Assembly: GCA_014376655.1 (NCBI GenBank)
Contig: JACMRC010000406.1
Span: forward strand, 1 to 6,176
Origin: Mucilaginibacter sp.
GTDB taxonomy: Bacteria; Bacteroidota; Bacteroidia; Sphingobacteriales; Sphingobacteriaceae
Reading direction: 5' to 3'
Length of the DNA: 6,176 nt
The notes under the pieces were generated by a model. It saw nothing but the letters and a program-made list of their open reading frames with translations. It had not been told where the DNA came from and did no database searches. The position numbers and the translations under genes are program-made. This document shows positions 1 through 6,005 of the stretch, in pieces; position 1 is the stretch's first letter, and each line of letters begins with the position of its first letter.

Positions 1-90
1 ATAGCTGAAGGCGATACATCCAATTTGGGTGATACTTCTACCTTGCTTGACCCGGGTGTGGTTGAAGAGATAAAGGCGGGAGCGTTGTAA
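1..90 (+). CDS. 3' end of an unrecognised protein gene
   Basis: Frame 1 is open from the window edge and ends in TAA at 88-90, giving the last 29 residues of a protein that starts outside the window. The tail is acidic and rich in Gly, Asp, Thr and Leu, contains the stretch LDPGVVEEIKAG, and ends in AGAL. I do not recognise the family from this tail and assign no function. The reading is supported by the balanced codon use and the GC content, which is higher than in the DNA just after it. No convincing plus-strand terminator follows. The hairpin at 177-204 has a T-run only when read on the minus strand. Confidence 0.6.
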   Translation: MAEGDTSNLGDTSTLLDPGVVEEIKAGAL

Positions 91-171
91 GCAATCTTTT
101 ATCGTTAGTGATGTTTAAAGGCAATAGTGTGTTATAGGATAGTCTTGTGTGCAAACCGTGTGCACGTTCAT

Positions 172-204
172 AAAAAAACCACATACAAATATTTGTAAGT
201 GGTT
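172..204 (-). terminator. Intrinsic terminator of the tRNA-Ala transcript
   Basis: Read on the minus strand, AACCAC (204-199) pairs with GTGGTT (182-177). After one T/T mismatch, TACAAA pairs with TTTGTA around a central TA. The stem is followed directly by further T residues (the A-run at 172-178 on the plus strand). It begins 11 bases past the 3' end of the tRNA, which is where a terminator for that transcript is expected. There is no T-run on the other side, so it should act on the minus strand only. Confidence 0.8.
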
Positions 205-215
205 GATAATCAAAG

Positions 216-289
<74 letters not shown>

Positions 290-306
290 CGTTTGTGTTG
301 GGATGG

Positions 307-336
307 CAAAAGTAATAAAAAGATACAGAATATCAA
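307..336 (-). promoter_or_regulatory. Bacteroidota-type promoter for tRNA-Ala
   Basis: On the minus strand there is a TTG (336-334), a 19-base spacer, and TACTTTTG (314-307), an exact match to the TAnnTTTG -7 element of the Bacteroidota primary sigma factor. The expected start site, about 6-8 bases further on near position 300, leaves a leader of about ten bases before the tRNA 5' end at 289. Elements and spacing are read directly; activity is inferred. Confidence 0.75.
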
Positions 337-447
337 GATTTATAGTGAAACCCCTATGGTAAAGCCTCTTTTAAACTTAGTAAACCTTTTTCTATCACAA
401 CAAGTTCTTTAGAACTCTACAATTTTGAGGTTGATTTTTCTGAAAGC

Positions 448-469
448 GCATGTGAAATGCATGTGAAAA
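448..469. repeat. Tandem 11-bp direct repeat before the integrase remnant
   Basis: Two adjacent copies of GCATGTGAAAT (448-458 and 459-469) differ only in the last base. They lie about 30 bp upstream of the integrase start and could be recombinase arm-type or operator sites left from the parent element. That role is inferred only from position. Confidence 0.5.
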
Positions 470-479
470 TCACCGGAAA

Positions 480-504
480 CATAATCACGAAAAATGTGAT
501 TATG
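480..504. repeat. Perfect 9-bp inverted repeat covering the integrase start codon
   Basis: CATAATCAC (480-488) and GTGATTATG (496-504) are exact reverse complements with a seven-base A-rich loop. The right arm ends in the ATG of the integrase remnant, so an RNA from this region would hide the start codon in a hairpin. It could equally be a protein-binding site in the DNA. Confidence 0.65.
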
Positions 505-579
505 GCATCTATTAAAATGATCCTTGACAAACGAAAAGTTAAACAAGACGGAAGTTATCCTATGCTTTTTGATTTGTAA
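502..579 (+). pseudogene. N-terminal remnant of a Bacteroidota tyrosine recombinase (integrase)
   Basis: The 25-codon frame starting at ATG 502 reads MASIKMILDKRKVKQDGSYP, then MLFDL and TAA. This matches the usual beginning of the Arm DNA-binding domain of Bacteroidota tyrosine recombinases (pattern: MAxxKxxLxKRxxKxDGxYPxxxR). Such proteins are about 400 residues long. Here the similarity stops at residue 20-25, and none of the SAM-like core-binding or catalytic R-H-R-Y region follows in any frame before the hydrolase gene. I read it as the broken end of an integrated element that was deleted. The tRNA-Ala gene nearby is a common kind of integration target, but its 3' end points away from this remnant, so the arrangement is not the usual one. 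The family call rests on the motif alone. Confidence 0.6.
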
Positions 580-781
580 ATGTTTTATAAGTTCAGAGAT
601 TTTTATCTTGTCAGTACATTCTTTCAAAACATCAAATTCATCAATTAGTGATCTCCGAAAAGCACACTTGGTCAAAAAAAATGTACGATTCGGCAAATCT
701 TTACAATAGTAATTCGCAATGTTTGCATAAATGAACATTAATAAAAACCCTAATTTCCAAAAAAAATCAAGCTCAAGATAA

Positions 782-2335
782 ATGCATACGATATTTACGA
801 AATCCGTTCCTTACGCGTTATTACTATTAATACAATTTACCGCTTATGGTCAAACTAAACAACAGCATATTAAAACCGTTGAAAATCAATATTCGGCTGA
901 CTTAGGTAACGGAACCTACCTTAATCCGGTGTTGAAAGGAAATTACGCCGATCCATCGGTTGTCAGAGACGGCGAAGATTATTATTTAACACATTCCTCA
1001 TTTGATAATATCCCCGGGTTAACGATATGGCATTCTAAGGATCTGGTGAACTGGACACCGATAGCCAACGCGTTAACCGAATTCGTAGGCGGTGTATGGG
1101 CACCCGATATCATTAAATTTAAGGACAAATTTTATATTTATTTCCCGGCAGGGGGTAAAAATTGGGTCGTTACTGCTACTAATCCGGCTGGGCCTTGGAG
1201 CAAGCCGGTCGATTTGAAAATTGGCGGAATAGATCCTGGCCACGTAGCAACACCGGAAGGGAAACGCTATCTCAACCTTAACGATGGCCGAATGGCTCCC
1301 TTATCGGACGACGGACTCTCGGTAACCGGGCCTGCTAAAAAAATTTACGAAGGCTGGCCATATCCCAAAGATTGGATTACCGAATGTTTTTGTTTGGAAT
1401 CACCAAAACTTACTTACAGGAATGGTTATTATTATATGACTGCTGCGCAAGGCGGCACGGCAGGCCCGCCTACCAGTCATATGGTGGTTTCAGCCCGCTC
1501 TAAAACTCCATTCGGGCCTTGGGAAAACAGCCCTAACAATCCTATCATCAGAAATACTGACAGAAATAACAAATGGGCCTCTATAGGGCATGGTACCCTG
1601 GTTGATTCGCCTGACGGAAAATGGTGGATGATATTTCATGGTTTTGAAGCCGCCAACCGAACAATAGGCCGGCAGATATTACTTTTACCGATAGAATGGA
1701 CTAAAGACGGATGGTTCAGGGTACCTAAAGGAGCTGATCCTGCTAAGCCATTAAAAAAGCCATTGGGCAAGGCAATTTCAGGTGATAAACAATTATCAGA
1801 CAACTTTGCAGGAAGTACCTTAAGAAGTCAGTGGAATATTCTTAAAGACCAAAATGCTTCAAACTTCAGGGTTGCCAATAATACGCTTTCAATCAAAGGA
1901 ATTGGGAGTTCGATAGAAAACACTCAGCCGCTGACGATGATGCCGGTCAACAACTCTTACCAGGTTACCGTTAATGTTTCCAAGGCGCCGGCTGGTACTA
2001 AAGGCGGCTTGGTTTTATACTATAATTCCAAATACTATGTGGGCCTTGAATTTATCGACAATGCCATTTATCGCCTATACAATGGAGGCCGCGGGAGACT
2101 GGTATCCGGAATTAGCCAGGATAACATCTACCTGCGATTAACAGACGACCATCATGACTTGCTATGCTATTACAGCTTAGATGGAAAAGACTGGAAAAGA
2201 CTGGATTTCGTCACTGAGATATCAGGTTATCATCATAATATTCTCGGAGGCTGGGGTTATTTACGCCCCGCTTTGTTTGCAGTTGGCGAGGGAGATGTTC
2301 AATTTAAAGATTTTCAATACCAGGGTTTGGATTAA
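782..2335 (+). CDS. Secreted GH43-type glycoside hydrolase (beta-xylosidase/alpha-L-arabinofuranosidase class)
   Basis: The 517-residue protein has a Sec signal peptide (hydrophobic 9-21, likely cut after AYG at 23) and no lipobox Cys, so it is probably periplasmic. Residues about 45-325 form a GH43 five-bladed beta-propeller. The catalytic triad can be seen: general base Asp57 in YADPSVVRDG, the pKa-tuning Asp109 in WAPDI, and general acid Glu206 in LESPKL, where many relatives have EGP. The metal-site His is probably His270 in IGHGTLV. Residues about 338-515 resemble the C-terminal concanavalin-like beta-sandwich (DUF1349/GH43 C2 type) seen in beta-xylosidases. Family members remove xylose or arabinose from hemicellulose or pectin ends in a single-displacement (inverting) reaction. 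The exact substrate cannot be read from sequence. The gene leads a two-gene operon, 51 bp ahead of the next hydrolase. The ATG at 782 gives the full signal peptide; no Shine-Dalgarno is present, as is usual in this phylum. Confidence 0.9.
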   Translation: MHTIFTKSVPYALLLLIQFTAYGQTKQQHIKTVENQYSADLGNGTYLNPVLKGNYADPSVVRDGEDYYLTHSSFDNIPGLTIWHSKDLVNWTPIANALTEFVGGVWAPDIIKFKDKFYIYFPAGGKNWVVTATNPAGPWSKPVDLKIGGIDPGHVATPEGKRYLNLNDGRMAPLSDDGLSVTGPAKKIYEGWPYPKDWITECFCLESPKLTYRNGYYYMTAAQGGTAGPPTSHMVVSARSKTPFGPWENSPNNPIIRNTDRNNKWASIGHGTLVDSPDGKWWMIFHGFEAANRTIGRQILLLPIEWTKDGWFRVPKGADPAKPLKKPLGKAISGDKQLSDNFAGSTLRSQWNILKDQNASNFRVANNTLSIKGIGSSIENTQPLTMMPVNNSYQVTVNVSKAPAGTKGGLVLYYNSKYYVGLEFIDNAIYRLYNGGRGRLVSGISQDNIYLRLTDDHHDLLCYYSLDGKDWKRLDFVTEISGYHHNILGGWGYLRPALFAVGEGDVQFKDFQYQGLD

Positions 2336-2386
2336 TCTAAAAAACGAAGAATAGATTATTAACAGAAAAATCAGTCATTCGAGATC

Positions 2387-4099
2387 ATGAAAAATAAATA
2401 TTTATTGGGGATATTACTGTTGACATTGTGCTTTGGTGTGAGAGGTCAAAATAACCACAAAAAAAACGAAAAGCTGAATAGTAGGATCGCACAGCATCCT
2501 ACGCCCGTTGGTGATATTGAATCCGTATTTGATCCGGCGTTTGCGGTAAAGACCGTATCGATTCTGTCACAAAAGGAAGCGCAACATACAACCATTCCAT
2601 TAGCCCTGGTACGTAACGCTAACAATAAATTAGCAGTTATGGCAAAAGACAAAACAGGCAAGCTGCAACCTTTTTATATGAAAGGCATTGAAACCGGCTT
2701 TTGGGACACACGGAAAGCTGATTTTGACTTGGTATTTGATGCTTACCAGAAAATGGGTGCTAATGCAGCTATGTTTATAATACATTGGAGCGACATTGAA
2801 CCTCAGGATGGTAAATTCGATTTTTCGTATACCGACAACATTGTTGCGAAAGCGAAAAGCCACGGTGTAAAAATAGTATGGGCGCTTTTTATGCACGAAC
2901 AGTTTGATATGCTTTTTTTACCTTCAGCCGAAGACTTATGGATGTATAATCTGGACACCCGCGATGGAGCCAATTACGCCATACAATGGGTTAAGGACAA
3001 AAATGGCGATATCATTAAAGATATTCCCACGCAAAAACAGAAGAAATACAGCGAAATAATGCCTTGTTACGCGAACCCTATTGTTTACAACCGGATCACC
3101 AGGATGCTAGGCCGACTTGCCGCTCATTATAAGAATTCAGAATCCGTAATTGGGGTGCAGATCGGCAATGAGGAACATATTAGTTATCAGGGAGATGATG
3201 CGGACTTCAATCCCTATACCCTTGCATCGTTCGAACGATGGAAAAAGCTGACCGGCGAAACCTCCTGGAACCGCTTTAAATTAGCCATCGTAAAATTATG
3301 GTGGTCCAGGTTTACCACCGCTTATCATTTACAGGACCCATATAAACTAACGATGCTTAACCCTATTGCCGGTGGCCCGGAAAAAGGTGAGACAGGTATC
3401 ATTGACCGGAGCGGCACGGATGCGACTACGTTCCGCGACAGTAAAATAGATGTAATAGCCACCATGTTTTACTGGCCCTCGGCGACCAAGATCTGGAATA
3501 ATCTTGATCAGGTCTATAAATCCAATAATACCTATAGTTATCCTACACAGCTTCCGATCTTAATGAGCACGGAGATCGGTATAGGCAAGCTTAATACCCT
3601 GCCTTACACCCAGGAATTTATGATCAATTTTCTTGAACGCGGTTCGCAAGGGTTTGCGGTCTATTCGTATGGTCACATGGGTACCCGCGAAGGAGTGATC
3701 AATGAGAATGGGAAATTTTATGAAAAATTCATGGCTATGGTAACAGCAAATGAGGATATCATATGGCCTGGCTTGCCTGGCACCGGAGATAATATTTCGA
3801 TCACCGCAACCTATGGCGGAGGTAAGATAAGTTGCCTGCATAAAGGCAATAATGCAACGCTTGGTATCCTGCATTTTCCAGACGCTTTGGACGATAAGAT
3901 TAAGGAGAGTAAGGCCGATATCCCTGTGGAGATAATGGTAAAAAAAACAGGCAAGTATGTGATCGATATTTATAAAGACGGCAAGTTGACGGCTACGCAG
4001 GCGGATAACCTGACGGCTTTTAAAGGTCGTTCGATCATCATAGACCTATCCAATAAAGCAGCTGCATTTATAAAGGTTAAAGGGCTTGGTCGGAAATAA
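2387..4099 (+). CDS. Secreted clan GH-A glycoside hydrolase, beta-galactosidase-like (GH35/GH42 type)
   Basis: The 570-residue protein begins with a signal peptide (K2-K4, hydrophobic 5-17, likely cut after VRG at 20, Gln21 next). Residues about 95-460 look like a (beta/alpha)8 barrel: FYMKGIETGFWDTR near the first strand, then FIIHWSDIEPQDGKFDF (130-146), typical of GH42/GH35 beta-galactosidases. The proposed acid/base is Glu262 in VQIGNEEH, the Asn-Glu pair at the end of strand 4. The proposed nucleophile is Glu396 in LMSTEIGIG near strand 7. These would make a retaining enzyme. A beta-sandwich-like tail follows (about 465-566). The Cys cluster of metal-binding GH42 enzymes is absent, and the GH35 consensus QxENEYG is altered, so the family is uncertain. 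It follows the GH43 gene by 51 bp in one operon and probably acts on the same glycan, perhaps on galactose or arabinose ends. The substrate is inferred. Confidence 0.82.
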   Translation: MKNKYLLGILLLTLCFGVRGQNNHKKNEKLNSRIAQHPTPVGDIESVFDPAFAVKTVSILSQKEAQHTTIPLALVRNANNKLAVMAKDKTGKLQPFYMKGIETGFWDTRKADFDLVFDAYQKMGANAAMFIIHWSDIEPQDGKFDFSYTDNIVAKAKSHGVKIVWALFMHEQFDMLFLPSAEDLWMYNLDTRDGANYAIQWVKDKNGDIIKDIPTQKQKKYSEIMPCYANPIVYNRITRMLGRLAAHYKNSESVIGVQIGNEEHISYQGDDADFNPYTLASFERWKKLTGETSWNRFKLAIVKLWWSRFTTAYHLQDPYKLTMLNPIAGGPEKGETGIIDRSGTDATTFRDSKIDVIATMFYWPSATKIWNNLDQVYKSNNTYSYPTQLPILMSTEIGIGKLNTLPYTQEFMINFLERGSQGFAVYSYGHMGTREGVINENGKFYEKFMAMVTANEDIIWPGLPGTGDNISITATYGGGKISCLHKGNNATLGILHFPDALDDKIKESKADIPVEIMVKKTGKYVIDIYKDGKLTATQADNLTAFKGRSIIIDLSNKAAAFIKVKGLGRK

Positions 4100-4260
4100 A
4101 TTCTTTACGACTATTAGCTGTCACATTCCGATTGAATACTGCCGGTTTCTATATGCCAGCTGCAGTAAAATTATAGCGACTGGCTTCCTACCTGATTAAA
4201 ACGTGCGCCAGAAAGGCTCGTTGGCCTCAATAAACTGAATTGAACCTCAGAGCTTTAAAT

Positions 4261-4291
4261 AAAAACAATTTAGATATATTGAGATCAAATT
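4261..4291 (-). terminator. Possible weak terminator of the SDR gene
   Basis: Thirteen bases past the SDR stop, the minus strand has AATTT (4291-4287) pairing with AAATT (4271-4267), possibly extended by GA/TC across a bulge. It is followed by GTTTTTATTT. The stem has almost no GC pairs, so it is weak. No better candidate for either convergent gene is seen in the 205-bp gap between 4099 and 4305. Confidence 0.3.
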
Positions 4292-4304
4292 ATGCAATGT
4301 TTAA

Positions 4305-5117
4305 CTACACGCCGCTGTTTACCGCAAAACCTCCATCAACGTTAATAACTGTTCCGGTTACAAATTTTGATGCGTCGCTTAATAACCATAATAATGCCCC
4401 AATAAGTTCGTCGGGATCGCCAAAGCGTTTAAACGGTGTTTGTTTTAACACCAGGTTGCCACGATCTGTATAGCTGCCATCGGGCTGGGTAAGTAATGCC
4501 CGGTTTTGCTCGGTAAGGAAAAAACCCGGGGCAATGGCATTCATGCGTAATTTATCTCCATGGCGGTTAGCCATTTCAACTGCAAACCATTGGGTGTAAG
4601 CATCAATAGCTGTTTTAGCCAACGTATACCCCAATACTTTGGTAATAACTCTTTGCGATGCCATGCTTGAAATATTTACTATACTGCCTTTACCTGTGTC
4701 GGCCATAGCTTCACCGAAAACCTGGGTCGGTATCATTGTGCCCCACAAGTTTAATTCCATCACCTGGCGTAAGCCTTCCATGTTCAATTTAAAAACACTG
4801 GTACCGGGTTGTATAATTCCGCCGGGCATATTGCCACCGGCGGCGTTAACAAGGCCATCAATCCGGCCAAATTCGGCCAGTACTTTGTCGCGGGCTGCCA
4901 GCAGTTCGTCTTCTTTCATAACGTCGGCTATTAAAGCCAGAGCCTTGCCACCCGCTGCTTTTACAGCAGTGGCACGTTCTTGCGCAATTTTTTCATTACG
5001 GCCCAATATTCCCACCGTGCCGCCAGCCAAAACTATACCTTTAATAAAGGCCTCGCCCAAAATACCGGTACCCCCGGTAACTATAATTACTTTATCTTTT
5101 AATGAGAAATTATCCAT
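4305..5117 (-). CDS. SDR-family D-mannonate oxidoreductase (fructuronate reductase type)
   Basis: The 270-residue protein is a classical short-chain dehydrogenase. It has the cofactor motif TGGTGILG (14-21), NAAG (91-94), Asn123, catalytic Ser150/151, Tyr164 and Lys168 (YTLAK), and a PGF/FLTEQNRALLT segment near 197-210 typical of the Bacteroidota D-mannonate oxidoreductase group, together with NAAGGNMPG and the FVTGTVINVDGGF end. Known members reduce D-fructuronate to D-mannonate in the cytoplasm, in glucuronate and pectin-uronate breakdown. Gly39-Arg40-Asn41 after the second strand, with no acidic residue, suggests NADP(H), but this is inference. I chose ATG 5117 (MDNFSLKDK) because it gives the usual SDR start. 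An in-frame ATG at 5156 would add 13 residues unlike the family. It faces the hydrolase operon. Partner genes such as mannonate dehydratase (uxuA) are not in the window. Confidence 0.87.
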   Translation of the reverse strand: MDNFSLKDKVIIVTGGTGILGEAFIKGIVLAGGTVGILGRNEKIAQERATAVKAAGGKALALIADVMKEDELLAARDKVLAEFGRIDGLVNAAGGNMPGGIIQPGTSVFKLNMEGLRQVMELNLWGTMIPTQVFGEAMADTGKGSIVNISSMASQRVITKVLGYTLAKTAIDAYTQWFAVEMANRHGDKLRMNAIAPGFFLTEQNRALLTQPDGSYTDRGNLVLKQTPFKRFGDPDELIGALLWLLSDASKFVTGTVINVDGGFAVNSGV

Positions 5118-5214
5118 TTCTAAAATTATAAAATTTAACAATAACCGGCCAGGCAATCATTCATCTACCATCAAATTGACATTGAAATTTTCTAAAATAT
5201 ATATTTTTTGTATC

Positions 5215-5337
5215 GAAATTGCCGAAAGGTTATTTTTAAGTGTGCATACCATTAAAACGCATCGCAAAAACATCATCAAGAAACTGGGCTTCAGCTTCAA
5301 AGACACAACCGAGGTGGCCCAGCCATTAAACACATAG
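5215..5337 (+). pseudogene. C-terminal remnant of a LuxR/NarL-type HTH regulator
   Basis: From 5215 the plus strand reads EIAERLFLSVHTIKTHRKNI and then IKKLGF, ending at TAG 5335-5337. This is the second half of a LuxR-type HTH: the turn and the recognition helix with the conserved SVHTxKTHRxNIxxKLG pattern. The first half (LTxRExEVL... and the xxKEIA lead-in) and any receiver or sensor domain are missing. Upstream in the same frame are AT-rich codons and then antisense SDR sequence. After KKLGF the usual end is replaced by an unusual tail ending AQPLNT. It is therefore a remnant of a NarL/FixJ-type response regulator or similar activator, truncated at its 5' end. It lies just upstream of the SDR gene in opposite orientation. 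It has no plausible start codon or promoter, and I do not expect it to be expressed as a functional protein. Confidence 0.8.
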
Positions 5338-5483
5338 TTTATTTAGACTTATAAATAATGTGATGATGTTTGGCCAGATAAGCAATACCATACAGGAATC
5401 TTTGGTTAATAATACTATTGCTCTTATTGATGTCCTACTTATTTATTTTTTTAATGTGCTTTAGGAAAAGTATAGAAACAAGT

Positions 5484-5508
5484 AAGGCCCCTGATGGGCA
5501 GGGGCCTT
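5484..5508. repeat. GC-rich 10-bp perfect hairpin
   Basis: AAGGCCCCTG (5484-5493) and CAGGGGCCTT (5499-5508) pair perfectly around a five-base loop. It is by far the strongest stem in the AT-rich region. Read on the minus strand it is followed by TTACTTGTTTC, a modest T-rich tail compatible with an intrinsic terminator. Read on the plus strand it has no T-run and would instead be a 5' leader structure ahead of the short ORF at 5535. Confidence 0.75.
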
Positions 5509-5534
5509 TACTAAACCAATTATAAACCTAAATT

Positions 5535-5552
5535 ATGAGAAGACTATTCTAA
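5535..5552 (+). other. Five-codon ORF (MRRLF) after the GC-rich hairpin
   Basis: ATG AGA AGA CTA TTC TAA follows an A-rich leader 26 bases past the GC-rich hairpin. Its start context (CTAAATT before ATG) resembles real Bacteroidota translation starts, but a frame this short arises readily by chance. It could be a leader peptide or meaningless. No downstream gene is close enough for it to attenuate. Confidence 0.2.
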
Positions 5553-5586
5553 TATGCTGTAGAGATGTTATCTCGTTTGCATGGTG

Positions 5587-5618
5587 TAAAGGTAACACTA
5601 ACTTTTTTATTTTGCAAA
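5587..5618 (-). promoter_or_regulatory. Possible minus-strand promoter for a short RNA
   Basis: On the minus strand TTTG (5618-5615), a 20-base spacer and TACCTTTA (5594-5587) match the Bacteroidota -33/-7 pair with one mismatch in the last base of the -7 element. A transcript starting near 5580 would run about 110 bases to the GC-rich hairpin at 5508-5484. The same bases can be read on the plus strand as a weak terminator: TGGTGT 5582-5587 pairing with ACACTA 5595-5600, then T6 at 5603-5608. At most one reading need be right. Confidence 0.35.
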
Positions 5619-5640
5619 TTTATTTTTGTAATTCTTTTGT

Positions 5641-5659
5641 AAAAAAGGCATTCGTGCCT
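5641..5659 (-). terminator. Minus-strand intrinsic terminator with no visible gene
   Basis: AGGCA (5646-5650) and TGCCT (5655-5659) pair around TTCG. Read on the minus strand the stem is followed by six or more T residues, the classic form of an intrinsic terminator. No T-run follows on the plus strand. There is no minus-strand protein gene between here and the MFS start, so it either ends an unseen short RNA or is a remnant. Confidence 0.6.
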
Positions 5660-5837
5660 ATAATATTGATAATTTATTTATTCAAACATTACAATAGTGT
5701 TAATTTTAATCAAAAACAATATTTTTAGTTTAATTTTTAAGCATTTTATATAGAAAATATTTTTTTGAATAAAAAAATGCTAATATTTTAAGTGTTTTTT
5801 AAAAAAAGAGCCAAAATAAATTACCATAATGCAGAAT

Positions 5838-5861
5838 ACTCATGTTTTGTGAGTCTTTTTT
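5838..5861 (+). terminator. Plus-strand terminator-like hairpin with no visible gene
   Basis: ACTCA (5838-5842) pairs with TGAGT (5850-5854) around a seven-base loop, followed by C and six T residues. The stem is short. No protein gene ends upstream on this strand, so it may end a small RNA or lie in the MFS leader. Confidence 0.4.
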
Positions 5862-5977
5862 GAACGTTTATTCCCTTAAATTGCGATATGTTGTCTTGTA
5901 AATACTTTGTAACATTTTTTTGACACTTTTTAATCCAGCTATTTCCTTTAGGAGAATGGCTTATTAAATAACGTGGG

Positions 5978-6005
5978 CAAAAATATTACCTTTTATAAAC
6001 ATCAA
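5978..6005 (-). promoter_or_regulatory. Possible minus-strand promoter
   Basis: The minus strand has TATTTTTG (5985-5978), an exact TAnnTTTG match, with TTG at 6005-6003 after a 17-base spacer, slightly short of the usual 19-21. In such AT-rich DNA this can occur by chance. If real, it would transcribe toward the orphan terminator at 5641-5659. Confidence 0.3.

Larger units (their letters stand above)
290..781. other. Gene-poor, AT-rich stretch between tRNA-Ala and the hydrolase operon
   Basis: No intact gene can be supported here. The stretch holds the tRNA promoter, a 6-bp inverted repeat (403-408 with 411-416, two-base loop), a tandem 11-bp repeat (448-469), a 9-bp inverted repeat (480-504) and the integrase remnant (502-579). 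Open frames on both strands between 409 and 738 are AT-driven, overlap each other and match nothing I know. I found no exact TAnnTTTG promoter with a suitable -33 element for the downstream operon. AATGTTTG at 718-725 is the nearest approach, and it has no partner. Confidence 0.6.

Noticed and set aside
524..709. 61-residue plus-strand frame
   Set aside because: Low-complexity, AT-driven composition, no recognisable motif, and a different frame from the integrase remnant.
718..725. AATGTTTG as the -7 element of the hydrolase operon
   Set aside because: First base differs from TAnnTTTG and there is no TTG/TTTG at the right distance upstream.
409..738. 109-residue minus-strand frame
   Set aside because: Lies in AT-rich DNA, overlaps the integrase remnant antisense, has no known motif and no promoter. 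Most likely chance.
2446..3874. Minus-strand frames inside the GH-A gene
   Set aside because: They are antisense shadows of a clear glycoside hydrolase gene, with no motifs of their own.
4100..4304. Short peptide ending FIEANEPFWRTF on the minus strand (about 4207-4250)
   Set aside because: Looks protein-like but is cut by a stop directly upstream and matches no family I can name. Too short to support.
4639..5337. 232-residue plus-strand frame taken as one gene
   Set aside because: Most of it is antisense to the SDR gene and reads as shadow. Only its last 41 codons (LuxR HTH) are real protein sequence, reported as a remnant.
5363..5464. 33-codon plus-strand frame starting MMFGQISN
   Set aside because: No recognisable similarity, no ribosome site or promoter, AT-rich. 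Could be chance.
5741..5780. MITE-like inverted repeat GCATTTT...AAAATGC
   Set aside because: Only seven bases per arm in very AT-rich DNA, no target duplication seen. Likely chance.
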